A stretch of 64,000 nt of DNA, from assembly GCA_964019055.1 (NCBI GenBank), contig OZ025221.1, forward strand, positions 9,181,993 through 9,245,992. The letters run 5' to 3'. This stretch comes from Anthopleura xanthogrammica. Its lineage: Eukaryota > Cnidaria > Anthozoa > Actiniaria > Actiniidae. Below, in pieces: positions 25,701 through 36,253 of the stretch. The notes below the pieces were generated by a model, which saw only the letters and a program-made list of their open reading frames with translations, did not search any database and was not told where the DNA came from. The position numbers and the translations under genes were made by a program. Within the stretch, counting starts at the first letter, position 1, and each line of letters begins with the position of its first letter.

Positions 25701-27742
25701 CATACATTAGGGAATCAAGGATGGTGTAGTGGTAGTGCACTCACCTCTTACCTCTGGGGTCTCAGGTTTGATTCCTGGACTCAACATCACATACATTAGG
25801 GAATCAAGGGTGGTGTAGTGGTAGTGCACTCACCTCTCACCTCTGGGGTCTCAGGTTTGATTCCTGGACTCAACATCACATACATTAGGGAATCAAGAGT
25901 GGTGTATTGGTAGTGCACTCACCTCTTACCTCTGGGGTCTCAGGTTTGATTCCTGGACTCAACATCACATACATTAGGGAATCAAGGGTGGTGTAGTGGT
26001 AGTGCACTCACCTCTTACCTCTGGGGTCTCAGGTTTGATTCCTGGACTCAACATCACATACATTAGGGAATCAAGGGTGGTGTAGTGGTAGTGCACTTGC
26101 CTCTTACCTCTGGGGTCTCAGGTTTGATTCCTGGACTCAACATCACATACATTAGGGAATCAAGGGTGGTGTAGTGGTAGTGCACTTGCCTCTCACCTCT
26201 GGGGTCTCGGGTTTGATTCTGGACTTGGCATCACATGTGAGTTTGTTAGCTCTCTCCCATGATTTGAGGGTCTTTCACTGGGTTCTCCAGTTTTCCTCCC
26301 TCCTCAAAATCCAACATACTGAATTCTAATTAGTCTGTGAATGAGCTGTGCCCTGATTTTGATCATCCCAGAGGTTGTTTCAATGTCAAAAAAAAAATAG
26401 ATATTTTATATTTTGTTATTCTTACTTCAGTAATCGGCTTCAACTGTTGACTGCATTTGACACCTGGGATGGTAATGATCTTGAAGACATGACTGTTCTT
26501 ATCAAGGTAAGCATACAGCCTTAGCATCCTGGTTGGCTCAGTTGGTTTGGGAACCAGCATGCTAATGTTGTGCGGGAGGGCAAAAACTCGAGGTCTTAAA
26601 ATATCTGAGTAGAGAAGGTGCTGCCTTGCTCTAAAAATATCTGCAAATGGTTAGGCCTTCACCATGGCTCAGATAACCACGTAAAATGGTGTGAAATAGC
26701 CATGCCCTGACTTTGATCAGCCCAAATGTTGTTTCAGGGTATCCATAACATTTCAAAGTTATAAAATAATGCACTATTATTAGGGATTAATTATCATGTA
26801 TCCATAAATCATTGTAAAATAAGTTTTTTTTTCTGGCAGATCAAAGGAAAATGTACCACTGACCACATCAGGTAAGGAAGGATCCTATTAGATTTTGTGC
26901 TCCTAAGGCTTTCTCTTTCATTGCTGTGTAGTTCATGCCAGGGGTCTCAGATTCAATTCTTCACTGAAACATATGTGAGTCAAGGGTTTTTCTCCGGGTT
27001 CTCTGCTTTTTCTTCATCCATAAAAGTCAACATGTTGAGTGTCATGTGTTGTAAATAATGAATGTAATGGTAGTGTGTGTGGAGCAAACCTTATGGAAGA
27101 GGCCCGTTATGGGGAGTGATAGTTGTCAATATGTTTTTAATAAATATAAGATGTAACTGATGAGCTCATGGTACATGTATATATACTTATGATGTGATCC
27201 GCCCCATCTTCTAGCGCTGCAGGTCCATGGCTGAAATACCGAGGACATCTCGACAACATCTCTAACAACATGTTCATTGGGTAAGCAGTGAAAAATGACA
27301 AAAATAGTTATCCCTGTCTTCCAGCAAATGACCTCTTAGGCTATGTGTCTGAGGAAGAGATCAGTGACATCCAGTTATACTGAATTCTTTAGCCAACCTA
27401 AGAGTTGCTGTCTTGTCTCATTAGGGCTATTAATATTGAAAACGACAAAGCCAATGAAATTAAGAACCAGTTGACGGGTGAATATGGTACTGTTCCTGAT
27501 ACAGCAAGACATTACAAGGTATAAGTGGATAAACGTTGTTACCACAGTAATGAATTCATGATGGCCAAATAATGATTTGTGCATACCCATCATTGTGATC
27601 ATCATCAACTACCACTATCATCACTACCATTATCATCATCATTCAACATCACTACCGCTACTATCAGCATCATCATCATCAGCATCAGCATCAGCATCAG
27701 CATCAGCATCAGCATCAGCATCAGCATCAGCATCAGCATCAG

Positions 27743-27788
<46 letters not shown>

Positions 27789-29226
27789 TTATTCAATACC
27801 ACTATCATTATCTAGGCAAGTGGGGTGAAGTGGTGTGCTTTTAGTGATCATCATTAACCATTATCACAACCACAATCATCATCATCATCGTCATCGTCAT
27901 CGTCATCATCATTATCTACTACTATCTTATTCAATATCATTATCATTATCTAGGCAAGTGGCGTCAAGTGGTGTACTATTGGTGACGAAAACTACGGAGA
28001 AGGAAGTAGCAGAGAACATGCTGCATTAGAACCAAGACATCTTGGTGGAAGAGCAATTATTGTGAAGAGCTTTGCACGTATTCATGGTAAGTATTGGGAT
28101 ACCTGTGGTAACAAGCTACCATAGGCCTTGATCCTGCCGGGCTCTTTGCAATCATTATTATGTGTTTCTCTCAAAATAGTTGCTTTGAGATATCTAACTA
28201 TAAGCCCCTTGCACGTGACGTCAAAGCAGCTCAATTTGGAGGACAAAACAAAAGAATTTCAATCTCCTGTGAATTGAAAATGTATAATTTTGTCCTGCAA
28301 GGGGTCTATTCATCTTTTTAATTTTTTGGCTTTCGATTGAGAATGGAAATGTACTCTTACTTTATTTACTTTTTACTTGTTTTTAGAAACCAATTTGAAA
28401 AAGCAAGGTAAGTGCATTCAGTAAACATTTGATGCATTACTTTATCTAGATTCCAGTAGAACCTCTGTTAAGCGACCAACCTCTATTTAGCGACCACTTG
28501 ACGAGGGTGGCAGACTGTATTTCCATGATTAACGATTTTGTTTGGTATGAACACTCACCCAGGAATGCTGCCATTGACGTTCTCTGACCCTTCTGACTAT
28601 GACGAGATCCAACCAGATGACAAGATCTCTCTAGTAGGATTAAAAGACCTGGCTCCTGGCAAGGTAAGCATACTTTTTTGGTTGACTATTCCCTCCTGTA
28701 TTTGTATAGGCAACAGCTTTTATTTTTTGTTGTTTTGCTTTATCTCTTTTGTCTATAATATTTAATTTTGCCTTCCCTTCTATCAGGAAATTTCCCTCTG
28801 GCTTCTACCTTCTTTTTGCCTTCTTGCTTCCTTACTTCTTCCATAAGTCCGTCCGTTTGTCAGCTTCTTTGGTCCTCCCTCCCTCTCTTCCTCTCCAGAT
28901 CCCTCCCTTCCTTCCTCCTTTCCCCTTTTCCTCCATTCATCCCTTCCTCTTTGCTTTCTTGCTTCTTTCTATAATACTTCCATTTCCTTCCTTCGCACTC
29001 ATTTTTCCCTTCTTTGTCAGTACTCCCACCTCCATTTCTCTCTTATTCATTTTTTCATCCACTTTCATTTCATTTTATTTTTGGTTTGTTTCTGTAGCCA
29101 GTGGAGTGTCACATCAAGCACAAGAACGGTTCAGTGAGCAAGATCACACTCAACCAGACCATGAACGAACCACAGATCGGGTGGTTCAAGGCTGGCAGTG
29201 CTCTTAACAAAATGGCAGGGAAATAG
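16780..29226 (+). CDS. ACO2: Mitochondrial aconitate hydratase, 27 exons, 778 aa
   Basis: Isomerises citrate to isocitrate in the TCA cycle using a [4Fe-4S] cluster. Exons: 16780-16803, 17740-17808, 18494-18573, 18721-18787, 19258-19329, 19460-19498, 19583-19826, 20068-20156, 20254-20305, 20825-20923, 21164-21466, 21823-21916, 22554-22617, 22701-22774, 23633-23744, 24094-24166, 24773-24822, 24964-24993, 25526-25575, 26431-26506, 26840-26871, 27215-27280, 27425-27518, 27954-28086, 28387-28407, 28563-28663, 29098-29226. All junctions are GT-AG and the frame is continuous over 2337 nt; human ACO2 is 780 aa. The N-terminus [20 protein letters not shown] is a basic mitochondrial presequence. Cluster ligands sit in [13 protein letters not shown] and [11 protein letters not shown]. 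Substrate-site blocks [28 protein letters not shown] and [19 protein letters not shown] are intact. The C-terminal swivel domain ends [10 protein letters not shown]. Introns hold many repeats; a decoy copy of the exon-24 start is at 27808-27850. Confidence 0.97.
17918..18054. mobile_element. MITE-A copy 2 (ACO2 intron 2)
   Basis: Ends ATAGACCCCTT and AAGGGGTCTAT are mirrored, with inner arms CAGCTACATTTGGAGGACAA and its complement. A perfect CRE palindrome TGACGTCA sits in the left arm at 17934-17941. Confidence 0.8.
18104..18340. mobile_element. Nested foldback element (ACO2 intron 2)
   Basis: The outer arms (CCATATCTCAC...ACGTCGTAATAG, about 18104-18142 and 18299-18340) are inverted. Inside, a second pair of inverted arms (CAGTGACCACGAATTATGG... 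versus ...CCATGGTTACTG) surrounds a short centre. No ORF. Confidence 0.65.
18806..18879. repeat. Short hairpin palindrome in ACO2 intron 4
   Basis: ATTAGACCCACAGCTCG...ATGGTCTA is mirrored by TAGACCAT...CGAGAGGTCTAAT. Confidence 0.5.
18912..19073. mobile_element. MITE with 14-bp direct-repeat flanks (ACO2 intron 4)
   Basis: The inverted arms AATAATAGCTGTTATTATGG... (18927) and ...GTAATAACAGCTATT (19062) are flanked by the direct repeat ATTGTTTTTGCCAT (18912-18925, 19060-19073), which overlaps the right arm by 3 bp and resembles a target-site duplication. Confidence 0.55.
20390..20720 (+). mobile_element. Possible tRNA-derived SINE remnant (ACO2 intron 9)
   Basis: GGTGGCATAGTGGTGAGAGTG resembles a Pol III A box. 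The B box is degenerate (TTGGTTCTCTCC). It is unlike the main SINE family of the window. Confidence 0.3.
20940..21140. repeat. Imperfect (GAT)n microsatellite (ACO2 intron 10)
   Basis: GATGATGATGGT-type trinucleotides, interrupted. Confidence 0.75.
21604..21790. mobile_element. Foldback-C palindromic element (ACO2 intron 11)
   Basis: An almost perfect palindrome of 187 bp. Termini are AATGATACTTA...TAAGTATCATT; arms of about 70 bp contain GAAGACTAGCAGCTTGCAGT and GACCCTCAATC, around a centre of about 13 bp. A single arm of the family is at 9691-9757. Confidence 0.75.
22031..22088 (-). mobile_element. Single SINE tail unit (ACO2 intron 12)
   Basis: One 57-bp unit beginning ACCCTGAAACAACCTCTGGG, reverse orientation. 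Confidence 0.7.
22093..22375. mobile_element. MITE-D copy 1 (ACO2 intron 12)
   Basis: The left end AATAGGCCCTTTGCAGCTAA is mirrored exactly by the right end TTAGCTGCAAAGGGCCTATT. 283 bp, non-coding. A diverged copy in opposite orientation is at 41963-42230. Confidence 0.8.
22862..23085. repeat. ATC-type imperfect microsatellite (ACO2 intron 14)
   Basis: TCATCATT/GGCATCATCATTATGCATC repeats. More of the same lies at 23390-23580. Between them (about 23265-23385) GTCGTCCACTC and GAGTGGACGAC form a weak inverted pair. Confidence 0.7.
23817..24005. repeat. Dispersed repeat, second copy at 30233-30420
   Basis: About 190 bp, including GGTCTGGAAAACTTTGATAT and GTTTATCACGTGAAAATGGA, is nearly identical to 30233-30420 in the same orientation. 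Confidence 0.8.
24238..24567. repeat. Pentanucleotide microsatellite, 46 perfect GATGT units (ACO2 intron 16)
   Basis: GATGT is uninterrupted from 24266 to 24495 (230 bp, 46 units) and bordered on both sides by GCTGT units. Confidence 0.97.
25018..25146. mobile_element. MITE-A copy 3 (ACO2 intron 18)
   Basis: TAGACCCCTTGCAGC...GAAAGGGGTCTA with the family's inner arms; orientation opposite to copies 2 and 4. Confidence 0.8.
25255..25460. mobile_element. Foldback-B element plus an extra arm (ACO2 intron 18)
   Basis: TTCTGAGATAGTGAACATGG...TAGCTTGGGTACAAAC is followed, after a short centre, by its reverse complement ending CACTATCTCAGAA. A second right arm (GAGCTAGACCACAATGCACC...) follows at 25420-25460. 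Confidence 0.75.
25629..26235 (+). mobile_element. Tandem array of seven tRNA-like SINE heads, 89-bp period
   Basis: TGGTGTAGTGGTAGTGCAC (A-box-like) and GGTTTGATTCC (B-box-like, consensus GGTTCGANTCC) repeat at 25633, 25722, 25811, 25900, 25989, 26078 and 26167, exactly every 89 bp. Located in ACO2 intron 19. Confidence 0.85.
26236..26388 (+). mobile_element. SINE body and tail following the head array
   Basis: TGGGTTCTCCAGTTTTCCTC, then AATCCAACATACTGAATTC, then one 57-bp-type tail unit ending CCCAGAGGTTGTTTCA. With the last head copy this forms a complete SINE. Confidence 0.75.
26521..26750 (+). mobile_element. Second SINE type sharing the same tail (ACO2 intron 20)
   Basis: The head CTGGTTGGCTCAGTTGG (A-box-like) and ACTCGAGGTC (weak B box) differ from the 25629 head, but the 3' end is the same tail unit (ATAGCCATGCCCTGACTTTG...TTGTTTCAGGGT). 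Overlaps intron sequence only. Confidence 0.6.
26935..27060 (+). mobile_element. SINE fragment (ACO2 intron 21)
   Basis: GGGGTCTCAGATTCAATTC corresponds to the B-box part of the main SINE, followed by body sequence TCTCCGGGTTCTCTGC. Confidence 0.5.
27594..27790. repeat. (ATCAGC)n then (ATC)n microsatellite (ACO2 intron 23)
   Basis: Hexamer AGCATC repeats about 27670-27745 pass into pure ATC to 27787. Another ATC/GTC run is at 27860-27915. Confidence 0.9.
27808..27850 (+). pseudogene. Duplicated start of ACO2 exon 24 (decoy splice acceptor)
   Basis: CATTATCTAGGCAAGTGGGG...AGTGGTGTGCT copies the true acceptor and first bases of exon 24 (CATTATCTAGGCAAGTGGCG at 27944). The copy soon hits a stop (TTTTAG), so using it would truncate the protein. 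Confidence 0.7.
28200..28309. mobile_element. MITE-A copy 4, internally deleted (ACO2 intron 24)
   Basis: AAGCCCCTTGCACGTGACGT...CAAGGGGTCTAT; the right inner arm is mostly lost. A perfect TGACGTCA is at 28216-28223. Confidence 0.75.
28451..28520. mobile_element. pogo/Tigger-like terminal fragment (ACO2 intron 25)
   Basis: CCAGTAGAACCTCTGTTAAG then GCGACC repeats (TTAGCGACCA) resembles the terminus common to pogo-type elements. No second end was found. Confidence 0.35.
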
Positions 29227-29298
29227 ACGTGTGAAAGTTGGGCGTTACATGATTGGCGACTACTGCAATTGGACTTACAGACGAACAGGCATGCAGAC

Positions 29299-29376
29299 AG
29301 ACAGACAGACAGACGAAAAGGCAGGCAGACGGACAGACAGACGTTTAGACAGACAGACAGACAGACAGACAGACAT
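29299..29376. repeat. (CAGA)n microsatellite in the ACO2 3' UTR
   Basis: Interrupted CAGA/GACA tetranucleotides 75 bp after the ACO2 stop. Confidence 0.9.
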
Positions 29377-30448
29377 TAACAGAGCACCAACAAATTTTAA
29401 AAAGATTTAAAACAAATCGAAGCCTATTACCAAATATTAGCCCATTCCAAAATGTTTGAAATTATTTTTTGCCTGCGTTTGTGATTATTTGGTCTGAAGT
29501 TTACATCTAATATTTCTTTCCTCTTTTAAAAAGCTGGATGTGTTTAGCTTTATAAACCTGAACACAGAAACCCCAAAAGTCTTTTTTAAATGACTTGGAT
29601 ATTGCACTTGAGTGAATGTATTTATAATATCACTTTATTATTAAGTCTTGAAAAATACACGAATTTCTTCTTAAATTAACTGTAGTTTTATGCCTCTCGA
29701 ATATTCCATGTTTATTCCGTATTTTACACAGCCCATGAGAATTACTTCTGCAATTCTTTTGACATTAAATCGATATCCCATCGTTTGAGTAAACAGATCG
29801 ATATTTCATCGTAAGGTTTCTCGGTTCGGTAAGCGACGATTTTTGCGCAAAAGTAATGACTAAAAAAAACTTGTTGCGAAAATAATTTTTTTCCAACTTG
29901 CGCCCTTTTTTTCTTCTATTTCTTTACTTTGATTTAAAGCAAAGATTTGCGCGCCTCCAAGTCTTCTTGAGTTTATTCATCCCGTCTTGCGCATTTTCCC
30001 GCTTGTATCTTTTTTTTCTTTTCTTTTTACTGAGCATAAGGGGTCTTTCCCCCACTACAATTACATCCTTGCGCAAACATTCATGGACTGATCCAAAAGC
30101 ATCAAGGTACCTTTTGGTCTAGCTCGGGTACAAAAAAGTACCTTTAAAGTCATAACGAGCACAGCGGATTTGTACCCAGTCTAGAACAGAGTGCAACACG
30201 CTCTCCAATGAAAGTGTAATCATTATTAGAGGGAATGTTTAATTCGGTCTGGAAAACTTTGATATTCTATACCAATTTCAGGAATATGCTATTCTAATGT
30301 AACAAGGTCTGTGTTCGCTTTATTTTTCGTTAGTGAGTTTATTAGGCTGTTGTTTATCACGTGAAAATGGACAACAAAGCGAAACCTACTTAGACATTTT
30401 TACAAAACTTTGCACTGTTTCCTCACCTCAACCTTCAAATTTAATCGA
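29377..30448. other. ACO2 downstream flank with repeat copies, no gene seen
   Basis: Contains degenerate foldback-B strings at about 30105-30200 (GGTCTAGCTCGGGTACAAA) and the second copy of the 23817 repeat at 30233-30420. No clear AATAAA for ACO2 was picked out; ATTAAA near 29763 is possible. Confidence 0.4.
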
Positions 30449-30560
30449 TACCCTGAAACAGCCTCAGTCTATAGATTCACAGATCGAAGCCGCGTACCTT
30501 AGAAAACCCCTCGAACCAAGGGAGAGATCTAATCAACTCTCCTCTCTTTACATAATACGA
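30449..30560 (-). mobile_element. SINE tail and partial body
   Basis: ATACCCTGAAACAGCCTC followed by CTCGAACCAAGGGAGAGA is the reverse complement of the SINE tail/body junction, degenerate. Confidence 0.55.
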
Positions 30561-30944
30561 GACTAGCTCTTTACATATATACCCCCTACTGCCCGGTTTA
30601 TGTGTTTTCCCAGATGTCATACAGTATACGCCCACTAATCTGCATTGCACTAGTTAATATCTTCACAGCTCCAGCCGGTGGATGCAAAGGCCAGATCGAG
30701 TGAGATAGGACGCCAGCAGTGTCATCTTTCATCGCTTGCTCAAGAAATGTGGAGAACTTAGATCTACAGAAATCAGAAATCTATAGGTAAGTTTTAAACG
30801 TATGGAGAGGAAGAGAGGAAGGAAACTATATATTTTATCGTGCGTATATAAGTTCGGTCGCACTTAGTTCGATCACTGATCGCAGTTTTTTGACAATGAG
30901 GCCTTCGCTTCGTAGGGTCAGATAAGTCTTTTGAATTTTATTGA

Positions 30945-31240
30945 ACTCTGCCGGAAACAACCTCAGAGCTGATCTAAGTCAGGGCATGGCTAACTCACAG
31001 ATCGAACCCTGAAACAACCTCTGGGCTGATCTAAGTCAGGGCACGGCTAACTCACAGATTGAACCCTGGAACAAACTCTGGGCTGATCTAAGTCAGGGCA
31101 CGGCTAACTCACAGATTGAACCCTGGAACAAACTCTGGGCTGATCTAAGTCAGGGCACGGCTAACTCACAGATCAAACCCTGGAACAACCTCTGAGCTGA
31201 TCTAAGTCAGGGCACGGCTAACTCACAGATCGATAGCCTG
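30945..31240 (-). mobile_element. SINE tail array, five 57-bp units
   Basis: Units begin AACCCTGGAACAAACTCTGG and carry CTAAGTCAGGGCACGGCTAA. Several share GGCACGG instead of GGCATGG, indicating local duplication. Confidence 0.85.
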
Positions 31241-32670
31241 AATATTTTATCATATGATTCAGCTGTGCCTAAAGAGATTTATGATTCCTCGGAAGGCCAA
31301 TATATTTTTCATCCCACTTATGCCCTTAACTACCGTTATCAACTTCGGTGCGATTACGTGAGGTGCTTGATCTGAATGCTCACGTAGTTGACGCGCAGAT
31401 AAATCCTTGTATGTGGGCGAGTTAAATTGTGCTTTTTACAGCGCAATTTTCTTGCAAATTTAACAAACAAATTGCCTCGAATTTCCACGCAAATTTAAAA
31501 ATTCTTAAATCACAATAATTGTCAATGAAAGATCATATTCGTGACACAAAAATAATTGAATATAAATTAACTGGGTGCGGAATTTCTTTCTGAAAATTGA
31601 CAAAGAACCTTTTCTGCACATTAATCAACCAGCGTCAAAGTTCTCTCAGCAAAAGAACGAAAAGTGATTATTTCTTGAGTTGTATTATACATAAAACAAA
31701 AGCATATTCGTTAGTAATTCTCAAAGTATTAATTTTTAAATAAGTTTGGTGAATTTTAACAACATGGGATCAGTAAATTGAATTAAAAACCCTACAAGTA
31801 CCGCGCGCAATCTGTTTAGATTTGACAGCTTACGAACAAGAAATGTTTCGCTAATGTTTTTTCCAAAGACCCTATTTTTTTCTTTATTGATGATCAAGCA
31901 GTTTGTTTAAAACTACCCGTATCCAAACTGGCATTACCTGCCATTGGTTTTGTTACAATGTAAAGAAAATCAACATTGATTCCTACAAATTACCGTTGTT
32001 CAGCCCGTAGCGCATCGGGCATTTCAAACCGATTATCTATTTTCCTAAATTATCTTATTTATTTTTTTCTCATCAACTGAGAATTATTTCTCGTTAAAAT
32101 TAAACTTTGTGATTGTCGGCTCCTTTTTTACCAATATAATATAAAGTAACCTTCATTTCCGAAAGTCATTAGCGAGAAAACCTGAGGCAGTATTTGAAAT
32201 CGTTCCCAAATTTCACAGTGATTTTGACCTCGAATTGGTACTGATGCGCACAGGAGTTTAAACGTAAGAAATTTTTTCGAGATAGTGAGAAAAATTTGCG
32301 CAAAAACCAAAATGTAGTATTTCAAAGCAAATCTTGTTGTTTGTTGCAGTAAATCTATCCCGCAGGCCTTTCCGTTCTCTGTTTCTTCTTCGTGATTCCT
32401 CAAGATCCGACATAAAACTGGCCATAATGAATGTCAAAAATCTAATTTAATTTTTACTCTAACAATACAAAAAAACTACTAATATCCGGCTCAAAATTAC
32501 ATATACGAACTTGTTATTTTTGGTAGAGATTTAATTAAAAATTGCGGTTAGAAAAATGATGTACAATTATTGCTAGCTAGCTCCCATCAAGGGCTGTTTT
32601 AGGAATACAAAGCCTGGATAACGTGCTAAGACTGTTAAATGGCTTCCTCTTTGAACCAATAGAAATCAGT
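31241..32670. other. Intergenic DNA, nothing recognised
   Basis: AT-rich, no exon-like ORF. Confidence 0.5.
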
Positions 32671-32886
32671 GTTAAGTTGTGACGTATTTCCGGGTCCAAC
32701 TGTTTAAAAATACCGCTAAAATAAAGCGAAAACCGTACTCAATGATTTAACCTCCACCTGAAACAAGTAGAACTTTGGACAACAAATCCTGTCATAAGGA
32801 AAAAATAAGAAAAATCTTCATACAACCGCTTTTCGTTTTGGACACGGAAGTAGTTTTTCCATAAGATTGACGTCACACTTGAAAGC
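32671..32886. mobile_element. MITE-E copy 1
   Basis: GTTAAGTTGTGACGTATTTC + CGGGTCCAA at one end is mirrored by TTGGACACGGAAG...TGACGTCA at the other. The second copy is at 34016-34222. A perfect CRE is at 32878-32885. Confidence 0.7.
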
Positions 32887-33112
32887 TCTTTCAGAAAGCC
32901 GAGGTTGATGAGGAATAGAAAACCCATAAAATGCTAAGACACTAAAATGGCTTCAGCTCTGAACCAATCAAAAAGAAGAATAAACAAATTAGTATCCAAT
33001 CATCAAGATCAAGAGAATATGAACCAAGTAGTTCATTTTCTCTTGTCAAGATTGAATGGGAAAGTCATTCGAGTGCCACCGAGGTAATGAATATAAAAAC
33101 CAGCTCAAGTCA

Positions 33113-33353
33113 AAAAAGGTTGGTGAAGGTTTTGTTACATGTTGCATACTAAGCCTGACATTCATTATGAGCGATGTGAATCCAATCAGGGAAAGCCGGG
33201 TCAAAGTAATATGTAATTTTCCTTAACTTTTGTCTTCACGTTTTTCCAGCAGATTTTCTGCTGTGCTGACATTATTTACATATGATCCACAACACATTGC
33301 AAGCTTGGCATGCAACATGCAACGTGTGCAACGAAACCTTCACCAACCTTTTT
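33113..33353. mobile_element. MITE-F, single copy with ~40-bp TIRs
   Basis: The left end AAAAAGGTTGGTGAAGGTTT is mirrored by the right end AAACCTTCACCAACCTTTTT. Just inside, CATGTTGCAT and ATGCAACATG are also inverted. Confidence 0.75.
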
Positions 33354-33719
33354 GAAATAACAGTATTGACGAATTCTTCTAAATTTAATATTTAATGCTG
33401 GACTTTCTTGCAGGATAAAAAGAAAAGAAAGCCAAGGGAAAGAAATAAAAGAAAAAAAGGTAAGAGAGAAAGAAAGAAAGAAATGATTGAATTCATGAAA
33501 TAATATTAAAATTTTGTGACGCAGCTTTACATCCGCGATTTATGCGTGATCTGCGCGAATGACAAGGAAAAATGTCATTTTTCTTTTCTAGTATAATATT
33601 ATAATTGAGAGATCTCAAACTATAAAACAAGTACCTTTTTATTGAAACTCAATATTCATTCATCAAAAATGTCAGACTGTCAACGAAAAAGACAAATATC
33701 TTTTAAGAACAAGAGACGT

Positions 33720-33820
<101 letters not shown>

Positions 33821-34015
33821 CATCCTGAAAATGAGTTTCAAAAGTGTCAACAACTAATATTCTCGTATTTATGAGACGCGTATTTACACAATAGAATTTC
33901 ATTACATTTTAAGGTATATTTGGCAGATAACTAGACTAATTTTTATCGATCGGTCCATATTTGAGTATTTCAGTTTCAAAAGTGTTGATTCCCTTGGACT
34001 ATTGATAATAGAGCT

Positions 34016-34222
34016 GTTAAGTTGTGACGTATTTCCGGGTCCAACTGCTTCACAAAAACCGATAAAATAAAGCGAAAAGTGTTCTTAATGAATTACACTC
34101 CACCTGAAACAATTAGAACTTTGGACAACAAATCCTGCCATGAAGAAAATGTAAGAAAAATCTTTTTAAAACGGCTTTTCGTTTTGGACCCGGAAGTTGT
34201 TTTTCTATGCGAGTGACGTCAT
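34016..34222. mobile_element. MITE-E copy 2
   Basis: Same orientation and about 85-90% similar by eye to 32671-32886. Ends GTTAAGTTGTGACGTATTTC and GAGTGACGTCA; a perfect CRE is at 34215-34222. Confidence 0.7.
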
Positions 34223-36253
34223 AATATCAGCCCAATATCCAATTTCTCGTCGACATCTCTCGGTCGATAAATTATATCTCATTATACCTCGAAGTTGGAT
34301 ATTATACATCTTGCCTGAGTATTTTGTACTTTTGGGCATTATTATCAGAAAAGCTAGAAAAATTTGAGCTGAATTTTCTCGGTTAATCAATCATTTGTCT
34401 ACGTGTGTACGGAGAGTAACTAAATCAAGTAAGACTAGCCACTTTGTCAAGTTGAAATATGTTTTTTATCAATATATCTCCATCAAGCCTTCAAATTAGT
34501 ATTCTGTACTGAGCTCAAAGAGTTGAGCAAAATTTTCCTACGAAAATCAGTCCCAACATCTGCCGTAAGTAAGAACTGAAGTCCTTTTATTTATGATTAT
34601 CTAAAGGCAAGATTTTTAACTAAAAGGAGGAAAAAGAATTCTATCAGGTCAATTTCTATTTCTTCCAACAAGAATTCAAAATCGCGTAAAGTTGCAGAAT
34701 TTTTTTCTGTCGAAAACCTTGGAAATCCCTTTCCTTTTAAATGAAAATCTAGTTCACTCATACTTCTCTTTTAATTTTTCTCTTTTAATTTTATTCTCTA
34801 GTTTTCTTTTTTGATGACTATTTTTTTAAAGTTATCCCTAAATATGCATTTAAAATTTTTAATAAGTTTTTCTCATGAACTTCTAAAAAATCACTTTTTC
34901 AATTTCAATTTACAAATTTATTTGGACACATTTTCTCGATTATAAAGTAATTGCTTTTCATTTCAGTTTATGTCAATTATTGTAGATAAAGCTCGCCTTC
35001 GGAGTTTTTTACTATAAATAATTCTAAAAAAGATGACATTTTGAACTGACAGTTGGTTTGAAAAAAAAAGGTATTCTGTAATTTCATTAATTTTGTATTT
35101 TGTGTATCCTAACACATTTTCAAAATAATACTCTTCCTTACCAATCTCACCTAATGTAAACACTTTCTTTTCATATTATATCCGCTTATGAATTGGTTTT
35201 CATTAAACGAACCATAGGACATTTCAGTAAAAGCCCACTAAAGCAAACATGCTTACGAGAGGTTGCTTGCGAAATAGCAATATTCGTCACGGAATATATA
35301 ATTTGTTTTTCATTTTAAAATTTGAAAACTCAGGCAGTTTTGTTTTAGGTGTGTTCTAGGTGTAAAACTTCTTATTGCTTACCTCATTTAGATTAGAAAA
35401 GCAAACAAAAAAGGAAGTATTATTAACTATTGCTCAATGATGAATATATCTTTCACAAAACACATTGACTTTGGTGTTTTTGGTTAGATTTGTGAAGTTT
35501 TTTCGAGAAGTATAAAATTCCTTTTTCGTTATCACAACTGGAACAGAAATTTTCAGACGAAATAAAAAAGATAAGATTGCCATAGAAATTGTTATCTTTC
35601 GATTCCTTTTTTTTAAAGATATAATCTCAAGGTTGTCCTGGTTCTTAAAAAGAAAAAAAACTCCCCGAAAACATCGTAATTCTAAATTTGGAAACGTCTG
35701 TATTTTTGTCGTACTTTCAGTTGTCATGGTGACAATACCATTCAAGTGCTGCAAGTTTCAAGCTAATCGCGTTTATTCTCGTTTATAGATTGGCTCAAAG
35801 TCATTGATTGACTCACTGCCATTCAGCCACTGATATTAAATTGTTTTTCGTTCTTGTGTTTTCTGTTCACTTTTTGCTTTATAGACAAAGATTTTGGCCC
35901 AATATTTATGGCCTGACTCCCCTTAGTTACCGTTGCTATGTCTCGACAAATTAGATAGAATATCTCAGAATTAACGAAAAAATTGACGAAATACTTTTTG
36001 TAGCTTTAGATATCTCTATTTTTTGTCCAAGAAAATACTGTTATCTTAATATATGTCTATAATTCTGCTAGATACGTTAAGTAATTCCCAACAGGAAGGG
36101 TAAATTATCTTTCTAATTTATCACAAGATTTTTAAAAAAACTCTTCCTTTTGCAATCGATTTTTTTCAAGATGGGGCACTTGAATTGGCGTCCAGTATCA
36201 CTTCAAATAGACAAGTTTTCGGATACTTGAATCGTACAAAGACCTTTTAGTGA
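34223..36253. other. Intergenic DNA, nothing recognised
   Basis: Strongly AT-rich; the longest ORF (about 106 codons on -, 35434-35754) has no recognisable domain and is probably chance. Confidence 0.5.

Noticed and set aside
25633..26230. Array of tRNA genes
   Set aside because: The A and B boxes are tRNA-like but the units do not fold into a cloverleaf with paired acceptor ends, and the last unit runs into a SINE body.
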